From Patulibacter sp040675535 (GTDB lineage: Bacteria > Actinomycetota > Thermoleophilia > Solirubrobacterales > Solirubrobacteraceae), in the NCBI RefSeq assembly GCF_040675535.1, contig NZ_JBFAPC010000027.1, positions 1 through 45,164 on the forward strand: a stretch of DNA of 45,164 nt. Direction: 5' to 3'. Shown one piece after another: positions 13,809-22,821 of this stretch. Numbering within the stretch: position 1 is the stretch's first letter; every line of letters begins with the position of its first letter. The translations under genes were made by a program, and so were the position numbers. Below the pieces are notes generated by a model that saw nothing but the letters and a program-made list of their open reading frames with translations, was not told where the DNA came from and searched no databases.

Positions 13809-16250
13809 TCACCGCTCGGGATTCGTGAGGGTCGGAGATGGGGTGTGGCCGGCCCGGGTGGCCGGTGCGACCCGGGTCGGGGTGGTGGACGTGCGGCGCG
13901 CCGGCGCGAACCGCGGCGGGTCGTACGCGCGCAGCGGGGGGATCGGTCCGTCGTGGCGCTCGACCTTGACGAGCACGTTGGCGCCGTCGGAGGCCTGCGC
14001 CAGTGCCGAGGTCCCGGCGTCGCGCGTGAGGACGTTGACGTTGCCGGAGACGCAGTCGGCGATCTTCGGCGCCGAGCCGTCGAACCAGGCCCCGGTGTGC
14101 ATCTGAGCGACTCCGCGCATCAGGTCCTCGCCGACGAGCACCCCGGCCAGCAGGCTGCCCTGCGGGCTCGTGACGCGCACCACGTCGCCCGCCACGAGCC
14201 CGCGGTCGCGTGCGTCGTCGGGGTGCAGGCGGATCGGCTCGCGGCCGGCGACCTTGGTGGCCTGGCTGGCCGCGCCCATGTCCTGCTGGCTGTGCAGCCG
14301 GTGCGACGGCTGGTTGCAGACGAGGTGCAGGTCGAACTCCCGGGCCAGCGGCGACCCCCACCACTGGGTGCGCTCCAGCCAGGCGACGTGCGGCGGGACG
14401 TCCGGCCGGCCCCAGGCGGCGAAGGCCTCCTTGTAGAGCTCGATCCGGCCCGTCGGCGTGTCGAGGGGACGGGCGTCGGGGTCCGCCCGGAAGGCCCGGA
14501 ACACGGTGTCCTCGTAGGGCACCTGCGGGAGCGGCACCTCGCCGTCCGCCCAGAACGCGTCGAAGTCCGGAGCGGGGGGCGCCCCCGGCGCGGCGCGCCA
14601 CTCCTCGTAGAGCCGGCGCAGCCAGCCGGCGCTGTCGAGGCCCTCGTCGTGGTCGGCGCCCAGTCGCCGGGCGAGGTCGCTGAGCACGGCGAACTCCTCG
14701 CGCGCGTCGCCGGGCGGCTCGACCGCCTTGTAGGAGGCGCGGAGCGTGGCGTCCCCGGGCCCGGCCACCAGGTCGTCGCGCTCCAGCGTCGTCGCGACCG
14801 GCAGGACGATGTCGGCGTGCTTGGCCGTCGCCGTCCAGTGGGTCTCGTGGACGACGAAGGTCTCCAGCGACGCGAACGCGCGCCGCAGGCGCCGGAGGTT
14901 CTGGTGGTGGTGGAAGGGGTTGCCGCCGGCCCAGTAGGCGAGCCGGACGTCCGGGTAGCGGTGGGTCGCGCCGTCGTAGGGGTAGTCCTGGCCCGGCCGC
15001 AGCAGCAGGTCGCTGATCCGCGCGCAGGGGATGGCGCTGTCGATCGGGTTGCGGCCCTGGGGGAAGACCGGCGCCGGCACGTGCGCGGTGCCGACCCCGT
15101 AGTCGCCAATCGACCCGTACCCGTGGCTGAAGCCGCCCCCGGGCAGGCCGAGCTGGCCGAGGAACGCCGCGAGGGTCAGCCCGCCGAAGACCGGCTGCTC
15201 GCCGTGCTCGCCGCGCTGGGCGGCGTAGACGACGTTCACGAGCGTGCGCGACGCCGCCATCTCGCGGGCGAGCGCGCGGATCCGGTCCGCCGGTACCCGC
15301 GAGATCTCCTGCGCCCACTCGGGGGTCTTCCGGACCCCGTCGGACTCGCCGAGCACGTACGCCCGCACCTGCGCCGCGCCGACGGTGTGGCGCTCGAGGA
15401 ACGCGTCGTCGGCGAGCCCCTCGACGACGAGGACGTGGATCAGCGCGAGCATCACCGCGGCGTCCGTGCCCGGCATCATCGGGATCCACTCGTGGTCGAG
15501 CTCGCCGAAGACGTCGCCGCCGGCCGGGGCGAGGGAGACGATGCGGGTGCTCGCGCCGGCTCGGCGCGCGAAGCCGGAGCCCACGTGCCGGTCGTGGCCG
15601 CCGGGCACGACCCAGGAGTTCGAGCGCCGCAGGCCGCCGAAGGTGACGAGCAGCTCGGTGTGCTCGGCGATCGCGTCCCAGGAGACGGGCCTCGTGCGCA
15701 GCTCGTGCATCGTCCGCGGCCCGATCAGGTGCGGGAGGAGGACGAGGCTCGCGCCGCGGCTGTAGTCGTTCAGCGAGCGCGTGTAGCCGCCGATCCGGTT
15801 GAGGAAGCGGTGCAGCTGGCTCTGCGCGTGGTGGAAGCGCCCCGCGCTCGACCACCCGTAGGAGCCGCCGAAGATGGCCGCGTTGCCGTGCTCCGTGCGG
15901 ACGCGGTCGAGCTCCCGGGCGAGCAGGTCCAGCGCCGTGTCCCAGTCGACCTCGACGTACGCGTCGTCGGGGTCGCCGCGACGGTCGTCCGCTCCGGGAC
16001 CGAGCTCGAGCCAGCGCCGGCGCACGGCCGGGCGCGTGACGCGCGAGCGCGCGCGCTGCGACCCCAGGACGTTGCCGATCGCCGGGGCGGCGTCGGGGTC
16101 GTCCTCGTGGGCGCGCACGTCGACCAGGGCGCCGTCGGCGTCGACCGACGCGACGTACGTCCCCCAGTGCGCGCTGGACGCGAAGCGCCGCAGCCCGGGC
16201 ACCGGCCCGGACGGCGGCGCGTCCGGCTCAGAGGGCCGCGTCGGCGACAT
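13809..16250 (-). CDS. Molybdopterin-dependent S-/N-oxide reductase-like oxidoreductase (BisC/TorA group)
   Basis: An 813-residue enzyme of the DMSO-reductase superfamily. It has no N-terminal iron-sulfur cysteines and no Tat signal, so it should be cytoplasmic like biotin/methionine sulfoxide reductase BisC. The molybdenum ligand appears to be Ser164 in NDYSRGAS, the type III pattern. Also visible are GGLRRSNSWV, PMMPGTDAAVMLALIHVL, WAGGNPFHHHQNL for bis-MGD binding, and a C-terminal molybdopterin dinucleotide domain (CNQPSHRLHSQQDMG). The last 45 residues are Thr/Pro/Arg-rich. The start overlaps the ATPase gene by 23 nt. It may reduce a sulfoxide intermediate or act in the oxidative direction. 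Confidence 0.88.
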   Translation of the reverse strand: MSPTRPSEPDAPPSGPVPGLRRFASSAHWGTYVASVDADGALVDVRAHEDDPDAAPAIGNVLGSQRARSRVTRPAVRRRWLELGPGADDRRGDPDDAYVEVDWDTALDLLARELDRVRTEHGNAAIFGGSYGWSSAGRFHHAQSQLHRFLNRIGGYTRSLNDYSRGASLVLLPHLIGPRTMHELRTRPVSWDAIAEHTELLVTFGGLRRSNSWVVPGGHDRHVGSGFARRAGASTRIVSLAPAGGDVFGELDHEWIPMMPGTDAAVMLALIHVLVVEGLADDAFLERHTVGAAQVRAYVLGESDGVRKTPEWAQEISRVPADRIRALAREMAASRTLVNVVYAAQRGEHGEQPVFGGLTLAAFLGQLGLPGGGFSHGYGSIGDYGVGTAHVPAPVFPQGRNPIDSAIPCARISDLLLRPGQDYPYDGATHRYPDVRLAYWAGGNPFHHHQNLRRLRRAFASLETFVVHETHWTATAKHADIVLPVATTLERDDLVAGPGDATLRASYKAVEPPGDAREEFAVLSDLARRLGADHDEGLDSAGWLRRLYEEWRAAPGAPPAPDFDAFWADGEVPLPQVPYEDTVFRAFRADPDARPLDTPTGRIELYKEAFAAWGRPDVPPHVAWLERTQWWGSPLAREFDLHLVCNQPSHRLHSQQDMGAASQATKVAGREPIRLHPDDARDRGLVAGDVVRVTSPQGSLLAGVLVGEDLMRGVAQMHTGAWFDGSAPKIADCVSGNVNVLTRDAGTSALAQASDGANVLVKVERHDGPIPPLRAYDPPRFAPARRTSTTPTRVAPATRAGHTPSPTLTNPER

Positions 16251-17934
16251 CGCCCAGCCCGTCCGCCGCCGCGTCCGCGAGGGCGACGGCGGGGATCGCG
16301 TCCAGCAGCGCGCGGGTGTACTCGTGCTCGGGGCGGGAGAAGATCTCCTCGACCGCGCCGTTCTCGATCACCGCGCCGTCGCGCAACACGGTCACCGTGT
16401 CCGCGATCTGGCGCACCAGCGAGAGGTCGTGCGAGACGAAGACGTAGGTGAGGCCGAGCTCGTGCTGCAGCCGGACCAGCAGCTCCATGATCGACGCCTG
16501 CACCGTCACGTCCAGGGCCGAGGTCGGCTCGTCGAGCACCAGCACGTCCGGCCGGATGGCCAGCGCCCGCGCGATCGCCACGCGCTGGCGCTGGCCGCCG
16601 GAGAGCTGCCCCGGCCGGCGCGTGCCCATCTCGGCCGACAGGCCGACGGCCTCCAGCGCCTCCGCGACCCGCAGGCGGCGCTCGGCCTTCGGCCCGATCC
16701 CGTAGCGGTCCAGCGGCTCGCGGACGATGCGCTCGACCTTCCACGTGGGGTCCAGCGACGTGAACGGGTTCTGGTAGACGAGCTGGAGGTGGCGCCGAGC
16801 GGCCCGCCACTGCTTCGTCGAGTGGGCGTTCAGCGTGTCCGCGCCGACGACGATCTCGCCGGCGTCGGGCGACTCGAGCCCGAGCAGCAGGCGCGCCGTG
16901 GTGGTCTTGCCGGATCCCGACTCGCCGACCAGCGCGTGGGTCGTCCCGCGCGGGACGACGATGGAGACGTCGTCCACGGCCGTGACCGGACCGCCGCGGG
17001 CCGCGAACGACTTCGTCACCGCGCGCAGCTCGACCTGGTTGCCCGGATCCGTCCGCGGGCGGGCCGCGCGGGCGGCGCGGTAGCGGTGCGGGTTGATCGC
17101 CGGGACGTCCGCCTGCAGCTCTCGCGCGTAGTCGGACTCCGGTCGGGACAGCACCCGCTGCGACGACCCGCGCTCCTTCACCACCCCGTCCTTGAGCACG
17201 ACGAGGCTGTCGGCGCGCTCCGCCGCGATCGCCAGGTCGTGCGTGATGAACAGGAGGCTGAGGCCGAGGTCGCGCCGGAGCCCGGACAGCAGGTCCAGCA
17301 CGACCTTCTGGATCGTGACGTCCAGGCCCGACGTCGGTTCGTCGGCGACCAGCAGCGTCGGTCGCGGCAGGACCGCCAGGCCGATCAGCACGCGCTGCAA
17401 CATGCCGCCGGAGAGCTGGTGGGGGTGCGAGCGGTAGACGCGCTCGGGATCGGGCAGGCCGACCTGCGCGAACGCCTGCAGGATCGCCTCCTTCTCCGCC
17501 GCCTTGTCGCGGAGCCGCAGCAGCGCCGCCGTCTCGTGCGCCTGCACCCCGATGCCGCGCACCGGGTTCAGCGCGTTGGCGGGGTCCTGCGGGACGAAGC
17601 CGATCTGCGCGCCGCGCAGCGGACGGAACTCGCGGTCCCCGAGCGCGGTCACGTCCCGGCCGGCGAACGTGACCGCGCCCGCCGTGACCCGGGCGGCGCC
17701 GGGGAGCAGGCGCAGGACCGTGCGCGCCACGGTCGTCTTGCCCGAGCCGGACTCGCCGATCAGCGCCAGGCTCTCGCCCTCGGCCATCGAGAAGGACACG
17801 TCGTGGACGACCTCCCGCTCGCCGTAGGCGACGGTCAGGCCCTCGACGGCCAGCAGCGTCCCACGCGGGGGCGGCGCCGCCGGCGCTTCGGTGCGGGGCA
17901 CGGTGACCGTGCCTACCTCGGGGTGCGGAGCCAT
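16228..17934 (-). CDS. Fused DppD-DppF-type ABC transporter ATPase
   Basis: A 568-residue protein with two ABC ATPase domains in one chain. Domain 1: Walker A GESGSGKT 60-67, signature LSGGM 174-178, Walker B LLVADEP 194-200. Domain 2: Walker A 337-344, signature LSGGQ 444-448, Walker B LVLDEP 465-470. Each is followed by the oligopeptide-transporter-type C-terminal extension (RPESDYARELQ; RPEHEYTRALLDAIP). The first signature has Met in place of Gln, common in DppD halves. It energises the adjacent permeases. ATG 17934 has AGGA 8 nt upstream and overlaps the permease stop by 22 nt. Confidence 0.92.
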   Translation of the reverse strand: MAPHPEVGTVTVPRTEAPAAPPPRGTLLAVEGLTVAYGEREVVHDVSFSMAEGESLALIGESGSGKTTVARTVLRLLPGAARVTAGAVTFAGRDVTALGDREFRPLRGAQIGFVPQDPANALNPVRGIGVQAHETAALLRLRDKAAEKEAILQAFAQVGLPDPERVYRSHPHQLSGGMLQRVLIGLAVLPRPTLLVADEPTSGLDVTIQKVVLDLLSGLRRDLGLSLLFITHDLAIAAERADSLVVLKDGVVKERGSSQRVLSRPESDYARELQADVPAINPHRYRAARAARPRTDPGNQVELRAVTKSFAARGGPVTAVDDVSIVVPRGTTHALVGESGSGKTTTARLLLGLESPDAGEIVVGADTLNAHSTKQWRAARRHLQLVYQNPFTSLDPTWKVERIVREPLDRYGIGPKAERRLRVAEALEAVGLSAEMGTRRPGQLSGGQRQRVAIARALAIRPDVLVLDEPTSALDVTVQASIMELLVRLQHELGLTYVFVSHDLSLVRQIADTVTVLRDGAVIENGAVEEIFSRPEHEYTRALLDAIPAVALADAAADGLGDVADAAL

Positions 17935-18764
17935 CTGCTGATCCTGTTGATCGAGAGGACGGTGACGACGACGACGGCCGCCGGGCAGTAGATGAGCCAC
18001 GGCGCGACCTGGTACTTCGAGCCGTCGGCGATGAGCAGCCCCCAGCTGCTCGCCGGCGGCGGGGAGCCGTAGCCGAGGAAGGCCAGGGCCGCGATGACGA
18101 GGATCGCGCTGCCGAACTGCAGGACGGCGAGGGCGAGCACCGAGCGGTAGGCGTTCGGGAGCACGTGCGCGAACAGCACGAACGTCCGGGAACCGCCCTG
18201 GAGGTAGGCGGACTCGATGAACACCGACTGGCGGACCTTGAGGACCTCGGCCCGCATGATGCGCGCGAAGATCGCGATCGAGGTGATGCCGGTCGCGACC
18301 GCGGCGTTGATGTCGTGGAAGCCGAGCGTGACGACGATGGCGACCGCGAGCAGGAGCCCGGGGATCGCGAGCATCGTGTCGACGACCCGGCCGATCACCG
18401 CGTCGACGACGCCGCCGAAGAAGCCGCCGAGCATCCCGAGCCCGCCCCCGACGACCAACCCGATCCCGACGGCGACCCCGGCCGTCAGGACGGAGGACCG
18501 CGCACCGTAGATCACGCGGGTCAGCACGTCGCGACCGAGGTAGTCGGTACCGAACCAGTGCGCGGGGCTCGGGCTGCGCAGCTTGTCCAGCGGCACGGCG
18601 TCGACCGGGTTGGACGAGGTGATCAGCGACGGGACGAGCACCCAGACCACGAGGACCAGGACGACCACGAACGAGATCAGCACCGACACGGGCGCGCCGG
18701 AGAGCACCCGTCGCGACGCCACGGTCCACGGCGCGCGGCGGCCGGTGTCGACCACGGTGCTCAT
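17913..18764 (-). CDS. DppC-type ABC transporter permease
   Basis: A 283-residue membrane protein: a cytoplasmic N-terminus, one helix (VLISFVVVLVLVVWVLVP), the OppC-N motif HWFGTDYLGRDVLTRVIYGARSS, then five further helices. The EAA coupling loop (MRAEVLKVRQSVFIESAYLQGGS) contacts the ATPase, and the conserved HVLPNAY follows. It forms the translocation channel with the next upstream gene product. The start overlaps the upstream stop by 4 nt (ATGA). Confidence 0.92.
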   Translation of the reverse strand: MSTVVDTGRRAPWTVASRRVLSGAPVSVLISFVVVLVLVVWVLVPSLITSSNPVDAVPLDKLRSPSPAHWFGTDYLGRDVLTRVIYGARSSVLTAGVAVGIGLVVGGGLGMLGGFFGGVVDAVIGRVVDTMLAIPGLLLAVAIVVTLGFHDINAAVATGITSIAIFARIMRAEVLKVRQSVFIESAYLQGGSRTFVLFAHVLPNAYRSVLALAVLQFGSAILVIAALAFLGYGSPPPASSWGLLIADGSKYQVAPWLIYCPAAVVVVTVLSINRISRWLRTPR

Positions 18765-19867
18765 GCGCGGGTCCCCAGCCGGTTGCCGGCCTGGAAGCCC
18801 CGGCCCAGGCCACGGACGAGGCCGGGCGCGGACTTCGGCCCGACGATCTCGACGCGGGGGTCGAGCAGCGGCGCGAGCAGGTCGGCGACCAGGTTGACGA
18901 CCACGAACACGACCGCGGCGAGGGCGACGACCGCCTGCAGCACCGGCGTGTCGCCCGTGGAGACCGCGCTGTACATGACGGTGCCGACCCCGGTGCGGCC
19001 GAACACCTCCTCGGTGACGAGCGCGCCGCCCATCAGCTCGCCGGTGATGATCGCGGCCATGGTGACCGCGGGCAGGCTCGACGGCTTGATCAGGTGCCGC
19101 AGGAAGATCTTGCGCTCCGACAGCCCACGGGAGCGCGCGACGAGCACGTACTCCTGCGAGGACTCGTTGTCGAGGTTGGCGATCAGCACCTCCGACAGCG
19201 GGGCGGAGATCGGCACCGCGAGCGCGATGGCCGCGCACAGCGTGCCGACGAAGGCGTCGGGCTCCAGCACGTTGAACGCGTGCAGGTGGAACGAGAGGAC
19301 CTGGATGAGGATCAGGCCGATCACGAAGTTCGGGACCGACAGGAAGAACGACGGCACCGACCGCGCCGCCTCGCGGCCCCAGCGCCAGGGGAACCGCTGG
19401 CTGGCGAACGCCAGCGCCGCGGCGAAGAGCAGCGAGAGGGCCAGCGCCAGCCCGGCGAGCTTCAGCGTGTACGGCAACGCCGTCCTGATCAGCTCGGAGA
19501 CCGGCAGCCGGCTCTGCAGCGAGATGCCGAAGTCCCCGCGGACGAAGCGGGAGAGGTCGAGCCACAGCCGCTCCAGCACGGGCTTGTTCACTCCGTAGAA
19601 CGACTCCAGGCGCTTGACCTCGTCCGGCCCCAGGCCGGACTGGGGGTTGGCCAGCTGCGAAGCGATCGGGTTGTTGCCGATGACCGACAGGACCACGAAG
19701 GTGATGACGTAGGCGAGCAGGATCACGAGGACCGCCTGCACCAGCCGCCGTGCGGCGTAGGCGAGGTACGGCCCCGCCGACGGCCGCCCACCGGCCGCGG
19801 GCGGCGGCGCGCCGGGCGCCGCCGGCGCTCCCGGCCGCTCGTCGCCGAGGACCGGGATCGTGCTCAC
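18761..19867 (-). CDS. DppB-type ABC transporter permease
   Basis: A 368-residue membrane protein. After a Pro/Gly/Ala-rich cytoplasmic tail of about 35 residues comes the DppB start YLAYAARRLVQAVLVILLAYVITFV, a periplasmic loop with YGVNKPVLERLWLDLSRFVRGDFG, and the EAA loop YVLVARSRGLSERKIFLRHLIKPSS. GTG 19867 is chosen because it overlaps the binding-protein stop (GTGA), the coupling pattern used elsewhere in this operon. GTG 19876 is also possible (371 residues). It pairs with the DppC-type permease to import a peptide-sized solute. Confidence 0.9.
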   Translation of the reverse strand: MSTIPVLGDERPGAPAAPGAPPPAAGGRPSAGPYLAYAARRLVQAVLVILLAYVITFVVLSVIGNNPIASQLANPQSGLGPDEVKRLESFYGVNKPVLERLWLDLSRFVRGDFGISLQSRLPVSELIRTALPYTLKLAGLALALSLLFAAALAFASQRFPWRWGREAARSVPSFFLSVPNFVIGLILIQVLSFHLHAFNVLEPDAFVGTLCAAIALAVPISAPLSEVLIANLDNESSQEYVLVARSRGLSERKIFLRHLIKPSSLPAVTMAAIITGELMGGALVTEEVFGRTGVGTVMYSAVSTGDTPVLQAVVALAAVVFVVVNLVADLLAPLLDPRVEIVGPKSAPGLVRGLGRGFQAGNRLGTRA

Positions 19868-21546
19868 GACAGCCACGCCGTATAGAAGTTGGCGTAGGCC
19901 AGGCCGTTGTAGGTGACGCCCTGGACGTTGCCGGCGGTCAGGTAGATCCGCTGCACGAGATCGAGGATCGGGATGAAGTAGCCCTGCTGCAGGAGGTACT
20001 TCTGCACCTGACCGGCGTACTTCTCGCGCTCGGCGCTCGTGGCCGCCCCCTGGATGTCGCGCGAGAGCTCGTTCAGCGTCTTGTCGCGGTCGCCGACGCC
20101 GAACCAGTCCTCACCGCCGTTGATGCCGGTCAGCACGCCGCTGACGGTCGAGAAGTCGACGAAGCTGCGCGACACCGGCAGCACCGGCGGGATCGGCGGC
20201 TTCTGGACGACGGCGTAGTTCGACAGCGGGATGATCTTCAGGGGCGCCTTGAACCCCACCTTCGCCAGCTGCTGCGAGATCAGCTCGTCCTCCTGCTGGG
20301 TGGACGGCACGTACGGGTTCGGGATGAGGTTGAAGGTCAGCGGCTTGCCGTTCTTGAAGCGGACGCCGCCCGCTCCGACCTTCCAGCCGGCTGCGTCGAG
20401 GAGCTTCTTCGACTGCTCCGGGTCGTGGCCGATGAGCGCGGACTCGTCCTGCACCTCCTTGACGCCCGACTGGACGAAGGACTTCGCGACGGTCGTGAAG
20501 TTCGACGGGTAGATCGTCGAGAGGATCTGCTGGCGATCGATCGCGTGCTGCAGGGCCTGGCGGACCCGGACGTCGTCGAAGGGCGCCTGGTTCGACTTGA
20601 TCTGGAAGCCGTTGACGAAGCCGAGGTACCTCGGCGTCGCGACGTTCAGTCCCTGGCCCCGCAACTGGTCGATGTCGGCGACGTTCGGGTTGAAGTCGAC
20701 CTGCGCGTCCCCGGCCGCGACCGCGCGCTGGCGGGTCGAGGCGTCGGCCACGACCTTGTAGGTGATCGAGTCGAGGTACGCCGGCCCGGTGTGCTTGAGC
20801 GCGGGCGGGCCCCAGGTGTAGTCCTTGCGCTTGACCAGGACGGCCTGGACGCCCTTCTTGTACGACTTGACGACGAAGGGTCCGCTGCCGATGTTGGCGC
20901 GCAGGTCGGCCTGCTGGCCGACGCTCTTGTCCAGGGTCTTGGGCGAGAGCAGGATGCTGCCGTGGTAGCCCAGCGTCGGGATGAAGCCCAGCGTCGGCTT
21001 GGAGAAGCTCACCTCCACCGTCTGGTCGTCGACCGCCTTCGCGCCCTGGTAGTTCAGGGCGGGGAAGAGCCCGACCTTCGAGACGCCCTTGGCCTTGTCA
21101 CCCCGGGCCCACACGTTCAGGTTCTGGACGACGGCCTCGGCGTCGAGCTTCTCGCCGTCGGAGAACGTGACGCCCGGCTTGATGTGCAGGACGAACCGCT
21201 TGGCGTCGTCCTCGGTCTCCCACGTGTCGAGCACCCAGGGGCTGACCTTCCCCTGCTCGTCGACGTAGACGAGCTTGTCGGTGATCTCGCCCCAGAGGTT
21301 GCCTTCGTAGCTCGAGATGTTCGAGATGCTCGACACGAAGCCCGAGGGGAAGTCCTGGATCAGGAAGGTGAGGTTCCCGCCCTCCTTGGGTTTCGCGGTC
21401 GACGCGGCGGCGTTCGAGCTCGCGCCGTCCCCTGACGAGGAGCCTCCGCCGGCGGCGGATCCGCCGCAGGCGGCGAGGGCCATGCTCGCCGAGGCGATCG
21501 CGAGCGCCGTGAGGGGTGCACGGCGGAGTCGGTGGTGGTGGGGCAT
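19864..21546 (-). CDS. ABC transporter solute-binding lipoprotein (family 5)
   Basis: A 560-residue SBP_bac_5 protein. The signal peptide ends in a lipobox with Cys27 (LAAC), so it is membrane-anchored outside the cell; a Gly/Ser linker of about 20 residues follows. Characteristic segments are WVLDTWETEDDAKRFVLHIK, GVTFSDGEKLDAEAVVQNL, GSGPFVVKSYKKGVQAVLVK and FDDVRVRQALQHAIDRQQIL. Family members bind peptides, nickel, glutathione or other medium-sized solutes; context suggests a sulfur-containing compound. It is the first gene of the transporter block, 72 nt after the acyl-CoA-dehydrogenase-like gene. Confidence 0.92.
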   Translation of the reverse strand: MPHHHRLRRAPLTALAIASASMALAACGGSAAGGGSSSGDGASSNAAASTAKPKEGGNLTFLIQDFPSGFVSSISNISSYEGNLWGEITDKLVYVDEQGKVSPWVLDTWETEDDAKRFVLHIKPGVTFSDGEKLDAEAVVQNLNVWARGDKAKGVSKVGLFPALNYQGAKAVDDQTVEVSFSKPTLGFIPTLGYHGSILLSPKTLDKSVGQQADLRANIGSGPFVVKSYKKGVQAVLVKRKDYTWGPPALKHTGPAYLDSITYKVVADASTRQRAVAAGDAQVDFNPNVADIDQLRGQGLNVATPRYLGFVNGFQIKSNQAPFDDVRVRQALQHAIDRQQILSTIYPSNFTTVAKSFVQSGVKEVQDESALIGHDPEQSKKLLDAAGWKVGAGGVRFKNGKPLTFNLIPNPYVPSTQQEDELISQQLAKVGFKAPLKIIPLSNYAVVQKPPIPPVLPVSRSFVDFSTVSGVLTGINGGEDWFGVGDRDKTLNELSRDIQGAATSAEREKYAGQVQKYLLQQGYFIPILDLVQRIYLTAGNVQGVTYNGLAYANFYTAWLS

Positions 21547-21618
21547 CAGATGCAGGTCCTTGTTCCGAAGTGGGGTGTGGGTGATCGGGGGAGGGCGGCG
21601 GTCGGCCGCCCTCGGGTC

Positions 21619-22821
21619 CTAGAGACCCAGCGACCTCTTGCCGAGGAAGATGAGCGCCATGTCGTCCTGGGGCGGGTGGATCCGGCAACAGAGGACGTCG
21701 CGGAGGTGGCGCTCGAGCGGGTGGTGCCGGCTGAGCGCGGGGTTGCCGAGCGCCTGGACGGCCGTCTGCACCGCGGTGACCGCGCTGCGCGTGGCCAGCA
21801 GCTTCACGAACGGGGCCTGCGCGGCCGCGGCGGGATCGCCCTCGTCGGCGCGGCGGGCGACGCCGAGCAGGAGCTCCTCGGCCTGGAAGAGCTGGGCGTC
21901 GATCTCGCCGGCGATCGACTGGATCCGCTCGGTCTGGGCGATCGGCCGGCCGAGTGCGCCGGGCACCCGCTCGTGCGCGAACCGGGTGAAGAACTCCTGC
22001 GCCGCGCGTGCGACGCCCACGTAGATCGCGGTGACCGCCAGGCCGACGGCGGCGAGGTTGCCCTGGCGACGGGACCCGCCGCCGACCAGGCTGCCGGGGA
22101 CCAGCGGCTCGCCCTTGAAGTGCTCGAGCGGCACTTCGATGTCGTGGTAGACGACGTCGTGGGTGCTGGTGGCGCGCATCCCTAGGTGGTCCCACGTCCT
22201 GATGACCTCGATGCCGGGGTGGTCGCCGGGGACGATCACGTGGCCCTGCAGCGGCTCGTCGTCCTCGGTCGCGGCCCACACCAGGTGGTACGCGAGGCCT
22301 TCCGAGCCGGTGCCGTACGCCTTGTGCCCGCTGACCACCCAGCCGTTCTCGGTGCGCCGCACCTTGGTCTTCGGCAGGCCACCGCGGGCCGGCGCGCCGA
22401 GCTCCGGCTCGGCGCGGATCGCGTTCAGCAGCACGGGCCGGTGCTGGGACTCCGCCACGATCCCGGCGTAGAGCTCCGCGGGGAAGACGTCCGAGGCGGC
22501 GTGGACGAGGTGCTGCGCGACGGTCATCGCCGTCAGCAGCGCGACCGAGGGGTCGCCCTGCCCGACGGCCCGCATGATCCGGGCGGTGTCGGTGATCGTC
22601 GGCTCCAGTGCACCCCCGAGCTCCGGCGAGACGCCGTAGGTCAGGAGCCCCGCCTCGTGGACGATCCCGATCGACGCGTCCGGGAAGGCCTCGGCGCGGT
22701 CGTTCCCGTCGGCGAGTGCCGCCAGCGCGTCGGTGACGCGCCGCAGGCCCGCGTCGGAGAGGTCCGGCGTGCGCACGCGGACGTCGCCGGCGATCGTCGT
22801 CGTGTCGGCCGCCCCGGGCAT
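21619..22821 (-). CDS. Acyl-CoA-dehydrogenase-like flavin monooxygenase (SfnB/DszC type)
   Basis: A 400-residue protein with the acyl-CoA-dehydrogenase fold: an N-terminal helical domain (HEAGLLTYGVSPELGG), a central beta domain (TENGWVVSGHKAYGTGSEG, TWDHLGMRATSTHDVVYHDIEVP) and a C-terminal helical bundle. The catalytic glutamate region of true acyl-CoA dehydrogenases is not evident. Next to SsuD-like genes and an importer, members of this group act as FMNH2- or FAD-dependent monooxygenases in sulfur scavenging, such as SfnB/SfnC or DszC. Its ATG shares one base with the upstream stop (TGATG). The assignment to sulfur use is by context. Confidence 0.85.
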   Translation of the reverse strand: MPGAADTTTIAGDVRVRTPDLSDAGLRRVTDALAALADGNDRAEAFPDASIGIVHEAGLLTYGVSPELGGALEPTITDTARIMRAVGQGDPSVALLTAMTVAQHLVHAASDVFPAELYAGIVAESQHRPVLLNAIRAEPELGAPARGGLPKTKVRRTENGWVVSGHKAYGTGSEGLAYHLVWAATEDDEPLQGHVIVPGDHPGIEVIRTWDHLGMRATSTHDVVYHDIEVPLEHFKGEPLVPGSLVGGGSRRQGNLAAVGLAVTAIYVGVARAAQEFFTRFAHERVPGALGRPIAQTERIQSIAGEIDAQLFQAEELLLGVARRADEGDPAAAAQAPFVKLLATRSAVTAVQTAVQALGNPALSRHHPLERHLRDVLCCRIHPPQDDMALIFLGKRSLGL

